A DNA stretch of 64,000 nt, from positions 1 through 64,000 of the forward strand of contig CANGIU010000001.1 of NCBI GenBank assembly GCA_947454255.1. Reading direction: 5' to 3'. The notes beneath the pieces were generated by a model that worked only from the letters and a program-made list of their open reading frames with translations, searched no databases and was not told the DNA's origin. This stretch comes from Micrococcales bacterium (GTDB lineage: Bacteria; Actinomycetota; Actinomycetes; Actinomycetales; Microbacteriaceae). This document shows, in pieces, positions 20,733 through 29,513 of this stretch (the stretch's first letter is position 1; every line of letters starts with the position of its first letter). The position numbers and the translations under genes were made by a program.

Positions 20733-22406
20733 ATGGCCAGATTTAGAATTCGCTCTTGGGGATCTGACACCCCAAGTATGTCCGGAATCCTTTGGAAACT
20801 GGGAGTGCTTGGAGTTGTTGATGCTGTAGCTACCACCATGATCATGGTTCTACTTGGCCAGGGTAGATATTGGATTGCTGCACTAAGCATCGCAGTGCTT
20901 CTGATCGTTAACTGGATTTACCTTCGAAAAGGTGGATTGCCGGCTAAATACTTGGCACCAGGCGTTATTTTCCTTTTGATTTTCCAGGTCTATGTTCTTC
21001 TCTTTAGTGGTTATACCGCCTTTACTAACTACGGCAGCGCACACAATGGTGACAAATCTCTTGCAGTTCAAACTATCCAAAATGCTGCATACAGAACTTT
21101 AGATGGCGAAGACTATTCGGTCGCTTTAGTTAAAGCCGACGCAACGGGACATGAGGCGTTACTTCTCACTAGCAATCTAGATCAGCGAGTTTATGTCGGT
21201 GAAAACGGCCAACTTGCCGTTGAAATTCCAGCAGGCAGTTATACCCTGAGTCCAAAGTGTGCTGATCCTTACGCAGAGGATGTCACTACCTGTATGCATG
21301 CGGCTGAAAAAGCCGTTGGCTATTCAGCAGTTACAGTAGATTCTCTTTCTCCAAGCCAGAAGCTCTCATACACTTCGCTTCGAGTAGCAACAGACTTGGC
21401 TGATCCAACAGTTGGTATCAAAACTGCTGATTTCTCAACCGCTCTTCAAGTGCAGGCAACTCTTGCATATGATGACAAGACTGGTTTTTTCACCGCTATT
21501 GCCGACGACGATTACGGTAACTACGTTAAAGGTGACGTTTTCAAGCCAAGCTCTGACGGATATTTCCACATTAACGGTGACGTTAATTCGGCCAAGCTAG
21601 ATGGTGGTTGGCGTGTAGAGGTTGGATTCGCTAACTTCCAAACCATATTCACTGACGTCCAGTTGCGCGCTCCACTCATCAAGGTAATTACCTGGACTTT
21701 CGTTTTCGCATTCCTAACAGTATTGACAACTTTCATTCTGGGTCTGCTGATCGCATTCTTGTTCAATCATGAAAAGCTTCGCGGTAAGAAGATATATCGC
21801 GCTGTTATGATTTTGCCTTACGCGTTCCCGGGATTCCTGTCGGCATATGTCTGGGTCGGTCTTTTGAACCGTGAAAATGGATTTATAAACACCGTGATCC
21901 TTGGGCAAACCCCAGGTAACGAAGGTAACTTTCCCTGGCTTTTGGAAGAGAACCCTGCTCGACTAGCAGTGCTCTTGGTCAACCTGTGGCTTGGGTTCCC
22001 ATACATGTTCTTGATCACAACCGGTGCCTTACAATCTATTCCACCAGAGCTAAACGAAGCGGCTGAAATCGACGGGGCCTCTGGTTGGCAGAACTTTAGA
22101 TTGATTAAGCTGCCTTTGCTTTTGATCTCTATAGCACCGTTGCTGATTTCATCCTTCGCATACAACTTCAATAACTTCTCAATAATCTATCTTTTGACTA
22201 AAGGTGGACCAAACGATTCGGGAGTCACGGATTATGACGTTGGAGGTACGGATATCCTTATCACCTTTGTCTATAAGATCGCGTTCTCTGGAACCGGACA
22301 AAACTATGGTCTTGCAAGCGCATTCTCAATTCTTATCTTCTTCGTAATTGCAACCATTTCATTGATCAGCTTTAGACGCACCAAGGCCTTTGAGGAGATT
22401 CTCTAA
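20733..22406 (+). CDS. malF: Maltose ABC transporter permease MalF with large extracytoplasmic P2-like loop
   Basis: GGWRVEVGFANFQTIFTDVQLRAPLIKVITWTFVFAFLTV; EAA loop ELNEAAEIDGASGWQNFRLIKLPLL. Confidence 0.88.
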   Translation: MARFRIRSWGSDTPSMSGILWKLGVLGVVDAVATTMIMVLLGQGRYWIAALSIAVLLIVNWIYLRKGGLPAKYLAPGVIFLLIFQVYVLLFSGYTAFTNYGSAHNGDKSLAVQTIQNAAYRTLDGEDYSVALVKADATGHEALLLTSNLDQRVYVGENGQLAVEIPAGSYTLSPKCADPYAEDVTTCMHAAEKAVGYSAVTVDSLSPSQKLSYTSLRVATDLADPTVGIKTADFSTALQVQATLAYDDKTGFFTAIADDDYGNYVKGDVFKPSSDGYFHINGDVNSAKLDGGWRVEVGFANFQTIFTDVQLRAPLIKVITWTFVFAFLTVLTTFILGLLIAFLFNHEKLRGKKIYRAVMILPYAFPGFLSAYVWVGLLNRENGFINTVILGQTPGNEGNFPWLLEENPARLAVLLVNLWLGFPYMFLITTGALQSIPPELNEAAEIDGASGWQNFRLIKLPLLLISIAPLLISSFAYNFNNFSIIYLLTKGGPNDSGVTDYDVGGTDILITFVYKIAFSGTGQNYGLASAFSILIFFVIATISLISFRRTKAFEEIL

Positions 22407-23290
22407 TGACTTATGTACCTTCCAAAAGAAAATTCAATTTTGCTAGATGGTTTCTTCGCACCGGATGGAGGCATCTACTAGGCCTAGCGGTTTGTGTGTT
22501 TGCTGTTTTCCCAATTCTCTATATCTTGTCGACCTCTTTGTATCCAAACAACGACATCAACAACACAACTGCTTTGTTCACTGCGTTCTCTCCGCAGAAC
22601 TATATTGAGCTTTTCGCCCAGGAAACAAGACCGTTTGCTAGGTGGTACACCAACACTGTATACATCGGTATCGTGACCTCTGTCGGGTCAGTATTTCTAA
22701 GTGCACTAGCTGCCTATGCATTCTCAAGACTTAGGTTCAAAGGTAGAAGAGGTGGATTGCTGTCTCTAATCCTGATGCAAATGTTCCCTTCAATTCTTGG
22801 CTTAGTAGCGGTATTTAGCTTGCTCAGCGACTTCGGACAGGTCTTTCCAATAATTGGCCTCAATAGCCAGCTCGGTTTGATTCTTGTATACATGGGTGGT
22901 GCTCTTGGAGCAGGAACCTATCTAATGTATGGATTCTTTAACACAGTGCCAAAAGAAATTGACGAAGCAGCAACAATTGATGGTGCTAGCCATGCGAGGA
23001 TCTTCTTCTCGATTATTTTGAGGCTTGTAGCTCCAGTGCTAGCTGTACAGATGTTGCTTAGCTACATCGGTGTCACTAGCGACTATGTGTTGGCGTCTAT
23101 TCTTTTGAGTGACCCTAACCAGCTAACTCTGGCAACCGGTCTTCAGCAGTTCATCAACGACCCTTACTCAAAAGACTGGTCGATGTTTGCGGCGGGTGCA
23201 GTGCTGTCAGCCCTTCCGAGCTTGGTGTTATTCCTGTTCCTTCAGAAATACATCACGTCAGGTCTTACTGGTGGAGCAGTTAAGGGTTAG
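22406..23290 (+). CDS. malG: Maltose ABC transporter permease MalG
   Basis: EAA loop PKEIDEAATIDGASHARIFFSIILRLVAP; overlaps malF stop. Confidence 0.88.
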   Translation: MTYVPSKRKFNFARWFLRTGWRHLLGLAVCVFAVFPILYILSTSLYPNNDINNTTALFTAFSPQNYIELFAQETRPFARWYTNTVYIGIVTSVGSVFLSALAAYAFSRLRFKGRRGGLLSLILMQMFPSILGLVAVFSLLSDFGQVFPIIGLNSQLGLILVYMGGALGAGTYLMYGFFNTVPKEIDEAATIDGASHARIFFSIILRLVAPVLAVQMLLSYIGVTSDYVLASILLSDPNQLTLATGLQQFINDPYSKDWSMFAAGAVLSALPSLVLFLFLQKYITSGLTGGAVKG

Positions 23291-24851
23291 CCCTAAAAAT
23301 CTCTTTTCCAGCCTTGAACGTTGCCAAGACTTTTGTGTTTATCAGCAACTCAGCAGGCACCTCAAAGACATTCTGATTGAGTACCACAGCGTCAAAGGGT
23401 TCGCCCAACTCAAGAGTTCCCGTCGCCTGGTCTTTGAGCATTAGCTTCAAGTTTTTGGTAAAGGCTGCTAGCGCCTGTTCAACCGATACAGCCTGATCTG
23501 CATTGTGTATTGGCTGAGTTGGATGCTCGCGCCTGTTTACCGCTACAGCAATCCCTTTGATTGGTTCATAGCTTGAAATTGGCCAGTCACTCGAAAAGAC
23601 AGTTGTTATATCTGCCTCAAGCATGTCCCTAAAGGCATATAGACTCGCCAGACGAACCTCTCCCAAGTGATGCTGACAACTAAGCAGCAAACCGTTGTTT
23701 TGAGCCCAGTATGGCTGGACGCAGGCTACGACTCCTAAATCAGCCATACGCTGCAATAGCTCTTGATCAGTGAGTTCTGCGTGTGCGATGACAGGAGGAT
23801 AGGTGAAGCCATCCAATTCAGCGAGTAGGTCCAGGCAGAGACTCGTTGCAGCGTCGCCGATGGCATGAATGTGAATCTGGAATCCGTGACTATGTGCCAT
23901 GTTGATGGCGTTCCTGAAATCATCCTCAGGCCAAATCGATTCACCATGCATTCCGGTAGATAGGTAGGGCTCTCTGACCAATGCGGTAGCACTTCCGAAC
24001 ACCCCATCTGCAAAGAATTTGATGCTGGTACCTCTAACCTGCCCATTAGTTTGTCCCAGAAGAGTTCTCTGATCAATGAAATATGAAATGTCGTCGAAAA
24101 ATGTTTTTGGGTCGCCGCGGAAACCTAGGGTGTAATCGAGATTTAGTTCTCCTGTTTGCCAAGCGGCAAAGTATGTTTCTGCCATGCCTCTATCAATCCA
24201 AGCATCAACACATTCCACGATTCCAGCAGCCGCCATGGTTTTATCGGCCCAGAGCAGAGCGGAGATATCTTCCGCTACGGTCAACTTTGGAGCAAGGTTC
24301 ATCACAAGCGACATTGCAGGCCACTCACGAAGAATTCCTGTTGGCAAACCAAACTCGTCTAGGTCGATGCTTCCCGATTCGATAGCCGGCAATTCTCCAT
24401 GGAGTAAACCAGCGACCTCAAGAGCTTTTGAGTTAACCCAAAGGGTGTGGTGGTCATCGCCATGCAGGACGACAGGTTTATTGCTCACTGCTTTATCAAG
24501 AGTTGTTCTATCAAACTTCATGTCTAGCGAGCGATCAAATACTGCGGCATCAATCCAATTAATCGCTGGATTAGTTTCTTCGTAACGTTTGAGCTTGGCT
24601 ATAAGAGCGCTTTCGGTAAGACAATCAGATATGTCTAAACCAAGGGATTCTCTTCCGGCAAAGAGAGGGTGGGTATGTGCATCTCTAAACGCAGGGGAGA
24701 GGAAGGAACCATTTAGGCTAAAAGTCTCTTGAACAGTACTTGAGGAATACTCACCTTCGGTGATTACTAAGCCCTCATCCGATACATATATGCACTCGCT
24801 GAAAGAAGAGTTGCCAAGGTAGATGGCTCCAGAGTGAAACTTTTTTGCCAC
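23280..24851 (-). CDS. YtcJ-like amidohydrolase family 3
   Basis: LSPAFRDAHTHPLFAG; HGDDHHTLWVNSKAL; QIHIHAIGDAATSLCLDLL; VFSSDWPISSYEPIKGIAVAVNRREHP. Confidence 0.87.
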   Translation of the reverse strand: MAKKFHSGAIYLGNSSFSECIYVSDEGLVITEGEYSSSTVQETFSLNGSFLSPAFRDAHTHPLFAGRESLGLDISDCLTESALIAKLKRYEETNPAINWIDAAVFDRSLDMKFDRTTLDKAVSNKPVVLHGDDHHTLWVNSKALEVAGLLHGELPAIESGSIDLDEFGLPTGILREWPAMSLVMNLAPKLTVAEDISALLWADKTMAAAGIVECVDAWIDRGMAETYFAAWQTGELNLDYTLGFRGDPKTFFDDISYFIDQRTLLGQTNGQVRGTSIKFFADGVFGSATALVREPYLSTGMHGESIWPEDDFRNAINMAHSHGFQIHIHAIGDAATSLCLDLLAELDGFTYPPVIAHAELTDQELLQRMADLGVVACVQPYWAQNNGLLLSCQHHLGEVRLASLYAFRDMLEADITTVFSSDWPISSYEPIKGIAVAVNRREHPTQPIHNADQAVSVEQALAAFTKNLKLMLKDQATGTLELGEPFDAVVLNQNVFEVPAELLINTKVLATFKAGKEIFRANP

Positions 24852-25448
24852 CTAGCCACGCTCGTTGAGGTAGCAGACACCACAGAGTGATTCGTAGGTT
24901 ACTTCAACACCATCGATGGCAACTTGGTCACCATGGAATATGAAATCGCCGTCAAACTTCCTTGCATTAAACATTGCTTTACGACCACAGCGACATATTG
25001 TCTTTAGCTCCTCGAGGCTGTGTGCTATCTCCATAAGGCGCAGAGACCCCGGGAAACCGTTTGTTAGGAAGTCGGTTCTGATGCCGTAGGCGAGAACTGG
25101 AACTCCATCTAGCACGGCCAATTCAAAGGCTTGATCTACTTGATCTCTGGTGAGGAATTGGGCCTCATCAATAAGCAAACAGGACAGGTTCTTTACCCCT
25201 GGAATGATAAGTGAGTCATTTGATCGCTCATGGGCTAAGTCCCGAAGGTTAGTTTCAGGAGTGATCAGAAAGTCGACTCTTCGGTCAACTCCGAGCCTTG
25301 AGACGATGGTGGAATCGCCTTTGGTGTCTATGGCTGGCTTGGCAATTAGAACCTGCTGGCTGCGTTCCTCGTAGTTATGAGCTACCTGCAACAAAGCCGT
25401 GCTCTTACCGCTGTTCATTGCTCCGTAGCGGAAATATAACTTAGCCAT
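24852..25448 (-). CDS. tdk: Thymidine kinase
   Basis: YFRYGAMNSGKSTALLQVAHNYEER; LLIDEAQFLTRDQVDQAFELA; C-terminal Cys pairs. Confidence 0.93.
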   Translation of the reverse strand: MAKLYFRYGAMNSGKSTALLQVAHNYEERSQQVLIAKPAIDTKGDSTIVSRLGVDRRVDFLITPETNLRDLAHERSNDSLIIPGVKNLSCLLIDEAQFLTRDQVDQAFELAVLDGVPVLAYGIRTDFLTNGFPGSLRLMEIAHSLEELKTICRCGRKAMFNARKFDGDFIFHGDQVAIDGVEVTYESLCGVCYLNERG

Positions 25449-25594
25449 ATCAGCCCTTTCTAGCCTTCTCCAATGCTAGAGCGGAACTTGGATAGGTTTG
25501 CGCATTTGGCTCGCTAGTCGTAATCTATAACTCTTACGAAGCACACTAGGACGTTGGGGAAGACGCACCTTGTGTCTGTTTCGGAGGACTCTCT

Positions 25595-26062
25595 ATGGCC
25601 AAAGGCCAGCTACCCACCAGGCTAGTGATTCACGCCTGCCCGGCAGCAGAGACTCATCTCATTCCGTCAATTACACTGTGGGCTAGTCAGCCACTGCTAC
25701 TCGGTTTTCAGGCGGGTCGCGTGAATCTTCGCTTAACTGAGTTGGAAGCCGAGAATCTTGTCTCTCAGTTGGCTTTGGTGCCAAATACAACCTTTGAACT
25801 GACTCAAACTGGCAGAGACTCTGGCGTCTTGTTTATGCATTTACCAAGTCAAGGCATCTTTAGAGGTCAACTAAATTCAGCAGGGTCTTTGACGTTGAGT
25901 GAGGAGCGATTGCAACTCATGCTTGATCAAGCTGCTGGAAATCATCGTGAATTTACAAGGCTACTCAGGTTGGCTCTTGGTCAATCCTGGGATGATTTGC
26001 TGGAACCGTTCAGGGCAATCCGACATTCAGAGAATGTATTACTACTTAATCGCGCTGGTTAG
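25595..26062 (+). CDS. DUF3145-like conserved actinobacterial protein
   Basis: VIHACPAAETHLIPSI...LALGQSWDDLLEPFRA...VLLLNRAG; adjacent to fabF as commonly seen in Actinobacteria. Confidence 0.7.
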   Translation: MAKGQLPTRLVIHACPAAETHLIPSITLWASQPLLLGFQAGRVNLRLTELEAENLVSQLALVPNTTFELTQTGRDSGVLFMHLPSQGIFRGQLNSAGSLTLSEERLQLMLDQAAGNHREFTRLLRLALGQSWDDLLEPFRAIRHSENVLLLNRAG

Positions 26063-27294
26063 TTATAAGAGCGGAACGCTATAACTGCGTTGTGTCCACC
26101 AAAACCAAATGAGTTAGAGATAGCAAGGATGTTATCTCCCAGAGCTCTTGGAGATGTGACAACATCTAAGTCGATAGCTGGATCTGGGTTATCTAGATTT
26201 AGGGTCGGTGGAGCAACCTTTTCATGCAAAGCAAGAATTGTGAATACAGCTTCAATAGCTCCAGCACCACCGAGTAGGTGACCGGTGGAAGATTTGGTTG
26301 CTGACAGAGGAATCTTCTTTAGGTGATCACCAAATACTCGCTTTAGTGCCGTGTATTCAGCAATATCTCCAACTGGTGTGCTCGTCGCATGCGCGTTGAT
26401 GTGGCCCACGTCTTCAGGTTTAGCTCCTGCCATTTCTAGCACTCCAATTACTGCACGAGCGGCAGCAGTTCCCTCAGGGTCTGGTGCTGTTATGTGGTGA
26501 GCGTCGCTTGTTACATAACCACCAGCTAGTTCTGCATAAATCTTTGCTCCGCGCGCAATTGCGTGTTCTTCAAGTTCAAGAACGATAGCGCCTGCGCCTT
26601 CGCCCATGACGAATCCATCGCGGTTGATGTCATAAGGTCGAGATGCTTTGGCTGGTTCATCATTTCTACGGGAGAGGGCGTGCATTGAAGCGAAAGCAGC
26701 CATTGGTAGTGGGTGCATTGCCGCTTCACAGCCACCTGCAACAACAATGTCAATTTCACCTGAACGTAGTCGAGTGATGGCATTTGCAATTGCTTCAGTT
26801 CCAGAAGCACAAGCGGAAACAGAAGTTCGAACTCCACCTCGTGCGGATATGTCCATTCCAATTGCCGCAGCTGGCCCGTTAGGCATAAGCATTGGCACTG
26901 TCATTGGGAGCACTCTTCTTGGGCCTTTAGCTAGCAGAGTGTCATAAGCATCTAGAAGAGTCCAAACGCCGCCGATGCCGGTTGCGAATTCAACTGATAG
27001 ACGTTCAGGAACGTAATCAGTTATGCCTGCATCAGCCCAAGCCTCACGAGCTGCAATAAGAGCAAATTGGCTTGACGGATCTAGTCTCTTTGTTTCCTGC
27101 AAAGTTAGAACAGCGGAAGCATCAACTTTTGCACGACCGGCAAAGGTAACGGGTAGTTCGTGTCGAGTCACCCACTCATAGTCGAGAGTGACTATGCCAG
27201 ACTCACCGGCAAGCAATGCTTGCCAGGTGGCCTTGACGTCGCCACCGAGAGGCGTCGTAGCGCCTAACCCGGTAACAACTATTTTTTGATTCAA
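26059..27294 (-). CDS. fabF: Beta-ketoacyl-ACP synthase II (TTG start at 27294 preferred over track start 27336)
   Basis: MNQKIVVTGLGATTPLGGD; SVSACASGTEAIANA; NAHATSTPVGD; NSFGFGGHNAV. Confidence 0.93.
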   Translation of the reverse strand: MNQKIVVTGLGATTPLGGDVKATWQALLAGESGIVTLDYEWVTRHELPVTFAGRAKVDASAVLTLQETKRLDPSSQFALIAAREAWADAGITDYVPERLSVEFATGIGGVWTLLDAYDTLLAKGPRRVLPMTVPMLMPNGPAAAIGMDISARGGVRTSVSACASGTEAIANAITRLRSGEIDIVVAGGCEAAMHPLPMAAFASMHALSRRNDEPAKASRPYDINRDGFVMGEGAGAIVLELEEHAIARGAKIYAELAGGYVTSDAHHITAPDPEGTAAARAVIGVLEMAGAKPEDVGHINAHATSTPVGDIAEYTALKRVFGDHLKKIPLSATKSSTGHLLGGAGAIEAVFTILALHEKVAPPTLNLDNPDPAIDLDVVTSPRALGDNILAISNSFGFGGHNAVIAFRSYN

Positions 27295-27301
27295 TACTTT
27301 A

Positions 27302-27550
27302 TTAGCCCTGTGCTGAGGTGATGAAGTTAACTGCATCGCCTACTGTTAGTAGGTTCTTTACTTCTTCATCAGGGATCTTTACACTGAATTTCTCTTCAGC
27401 GTTAACAACGATTGTCATCATTGAGATTGAGTCGATGTCTAGGTCATTGGTGAATGATTTCTCCAACTTCACTGAGTCGGTATCGATACCAGTCTCTTCG
27501 TTAACGATTTCTGCGAGTCCTGCTAGTACTTCGTCATGCGAAAGTGCCAT
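27302..27550 (-). CDS. acpP: Acyl carrier protein
   Basis: FTNDLDIDSISMMTIVVNAEEKFSVKIPDEEVKNLLTVGDAVNFI; DxDS phosphopantetheine site. Confidence 0.95.
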   Translation of the reverse strand: MALSHDEVLAGLAEIVNEETGIDTDSVKLEKSFTNDLDIDSISMMTIVVNAEEKFSVKIPDEEVKNLLTVGDAVNFITSAQG

Positions 27551-27589
27551 TGATTTTGCTCCTTGTTGGTTTTGATTGTTGGGTTAAGT

Positions 27590-28594
27590 CTAGGGCAGAA
27601 CTACTACTTGAGCGGCGAAGGCAAGCCCTGCGCCAAACCCGATCTGAAGGGCTAATCCGCCAGATTTTACGGTTCCGTCCTTTAGTAATTGGTGCATAGC
27701 CAGCGGTACGCTCGCTGCCGAAGTGTTTCCGGTATTCACGATATCCCTTGCCACAGCAACGCTTTCTGGTAGCTGGAGCTGCTTTACCAATTCATCGATA
27801 ATTCTGATATTGGCTTGGTGAGTGACGAGAGCGGATAAATCTTCAGCCTTGATGCCAGCTACCTCTAGGGCCTCCTTAGCAACCTTTACCATTTCCCAGA
27901 CAGCCCACTTGAACACAGTTAGGCCGTCCTGTCGAATTGTTGGCCAGGCCACTGATCCGTCCCTAAAATCCAACAGAGAGGCCGTCATGCTCACTGATGA
28001 CCAATGAGAACCATCTGATCCCCAGACAGTAGGGGAGATTCCAGGCTCATCTGATGGGCCAACAATGGCAGCCCCTGCGCCATCGGCTAGAAGGAAGGAA
28101 ATAGAGCGATCTGTTGGATCGATAAAGTCGCTGAGCTTTTCGCCTCCGACAACTAGTACGTATTTGGCAACACCTGAGCGGACTAATGCGTCAGCTTGAG
28201 CAATGCCGTAGCAGTAGCCAGCACATGCGGCAGATATGTCAAAAGCTGGTGCTGGGTTCGCTCCAATAAGTTCCGTAAGTAGTGTTGCAGCCGAAGGAGT
28301 TTGATAAGGATGTGAGATAGTGCTGAAAATTACAGCACCAATCTCTTGAGGGGATATCCCTGCATTCAGAATTGCTTCTTTAGATGCTTCAACAGCCATG
28401 TCCATCAAAGATTGCTCCTTGCTGGCTCTTCTTCTTGTGATGATTCCAGTGCGTTGCCTAATCCACTCATCGCTTGAGTCAATTGGACCAGCGATGTCAT
28501 CATTTGTGACTACAAGGTCCCCTCGGGAGGCGCCAAGAGAGTAAATCTTGCTGAATCGAACAGTTTCATACTGGTTCAGTTTTGCGTGAGTCAT
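27590..28594 (-). CDS. fabH: Beta-ketoacyl-ACP synthase III
   Basis: SSDEWIRQRTGIITRR; AFDISAACAGYCYGIAQA; THQANIRI; NTGNTSAASVPLA. Confidence 0.94.
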   Translation of the reverse strand: MTHAKLNQYETVRFSKIYSLGASRGDLVVTNDDIAGPIDSSDEWIRQRTGIITRRRASKEQSLMDMAVEASKEAILNAGISPQEIGAVIFSTISHPYQTPSAATLLTELIGANPAPAFDISAACAGYCYGIAQADALVRSGVAKYVLVVGGEKLSDFIDPTDRSISFLLADGAGAAIVGPSDEPGISPTVWGSDGSHWSSVSMTASLLDFRDGSVAWPTIRQDGLTVFKWAVWEMVKVAKEALEVAGIKAEDLSALVTHQANIRIIDELVKQLQLPESVAVARDIVNTGNTSAASVPLAMHQLLKDGTVKSGGLALQIGFGAGLAFAAQVVVLP

Positions 28595-28598
28595 ATCT

Positions 28599-29510
28599 CT
28601 ACTTCCCTAGACGTTCAATCAGACTATTGGCATAATCAAGATCTGCGGGGGACTTCAGTGCAACTATTTCAACTCCGGGCATTCCACGCTTGGCTAATCC
28701 CGCTAATGTTCCAGCCGGGGATACCTCTATTACGCCTGTCACGCCAGCATTAACCATTGCCGCCATGCATAGATCCCATCGAACAGAGTTGGCAACCTGC
28801 CCGACGAGCAAAGTCATGAAATCTGTTCCGCTGGGGACGATTTGCCCAGCCTGATTAGACCAAATACTCATTGCAGGGTCTTTCAACTCCAAGGAACTTG
28901 TGAAGCTTTGAAGTTCAGCAACAGCCGGTTCCATAAATTTAGTGTGGAAAGCACCAGCGACGCTCAGCGGTATTACTTTGGCACTTTCTGGAGGGGACTT
29001 TACTAATTCCTGGATTGCTGCCATGGAACCGGCAGCGACAATCTGTCCTGCGCCGTTGAAGTTTGCACCGGATAATCCAAGCTCTGTCAATTTAGCAATG
29101 ACTGCATCTTGGTCTCCACCAAGAATGGCCGCCATTGACTGCTCTGACGCTGCGGCAGCTTTAGCCATAGCCTGTGCTCGAACATTAACCAACTGCATAG
29201 CATTCTGGCTACTAATAATCCCAGCAATGCTGGCCGCACTTACTTCTCCAACTGAGTGTCCAGCAACTCCGGAAACCCCCTTTAGGTTCAAGAGGCTTGC
29301 ACTCGCGATGCTTGCAGCAACTATTAGCGGTTGCGCAACAGCTGTATCGCGGATGGTCTCTTCATCGCTCAGTGTTCCATGCTTGATTAGGTCAAGTGAG
29401 ATTGAATCAGAGAGCTCGGTCAACTGGTTTTTGAATTGAGGTATCTCCAACCAGTCGTTTAGGAAGCCAGGTTTCTGAGAACCCTGTCCAGGACAAAGGA
29501 TTACGATCAT
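28599..29510 (-). CDS. fabD: Malonyl-CoA:ACP malonyltransferase
   Basis: LCPGQGSQKPGFL; VAGHSVGEVSAASIAG; SVAGAFHTKFMEPA. Confidence 0.93.
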   Translation of the reverse strand: MIVILCPGQGSQKPGFLNDWLEIPQFKNQLTELSDSISLDLIKHGTLSDEETIRDTAVAQPLIVAASIASASLLNLKGVSGVAGHSVGEVSAASIAGIISSQNAMQLVNVRAQAMAKAAAASEQSMAAILGGDQDAVIAKLTELGLSGANFNGAGQIVAAGSMAAIQELVKSPPESAKVIPLSVAGAFHTKFMEPAVAELQSFTSSLELKDPAMSIWSNQAGQIVPSGTDFMTLLVGQVANSVRWDLCMAAMVNAGVTGVIEVSPAGTLAGLAKRGMPGVEIVALKSPADLDYANSLIERLGK

Positions 29511-29513
29511 TGA

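Noticed and set aside
28942-29439. 165-aa plus-strand ORF
   Set aside because: Lies fully antisense within fabD; no recognisable domain, explained by codon composition.
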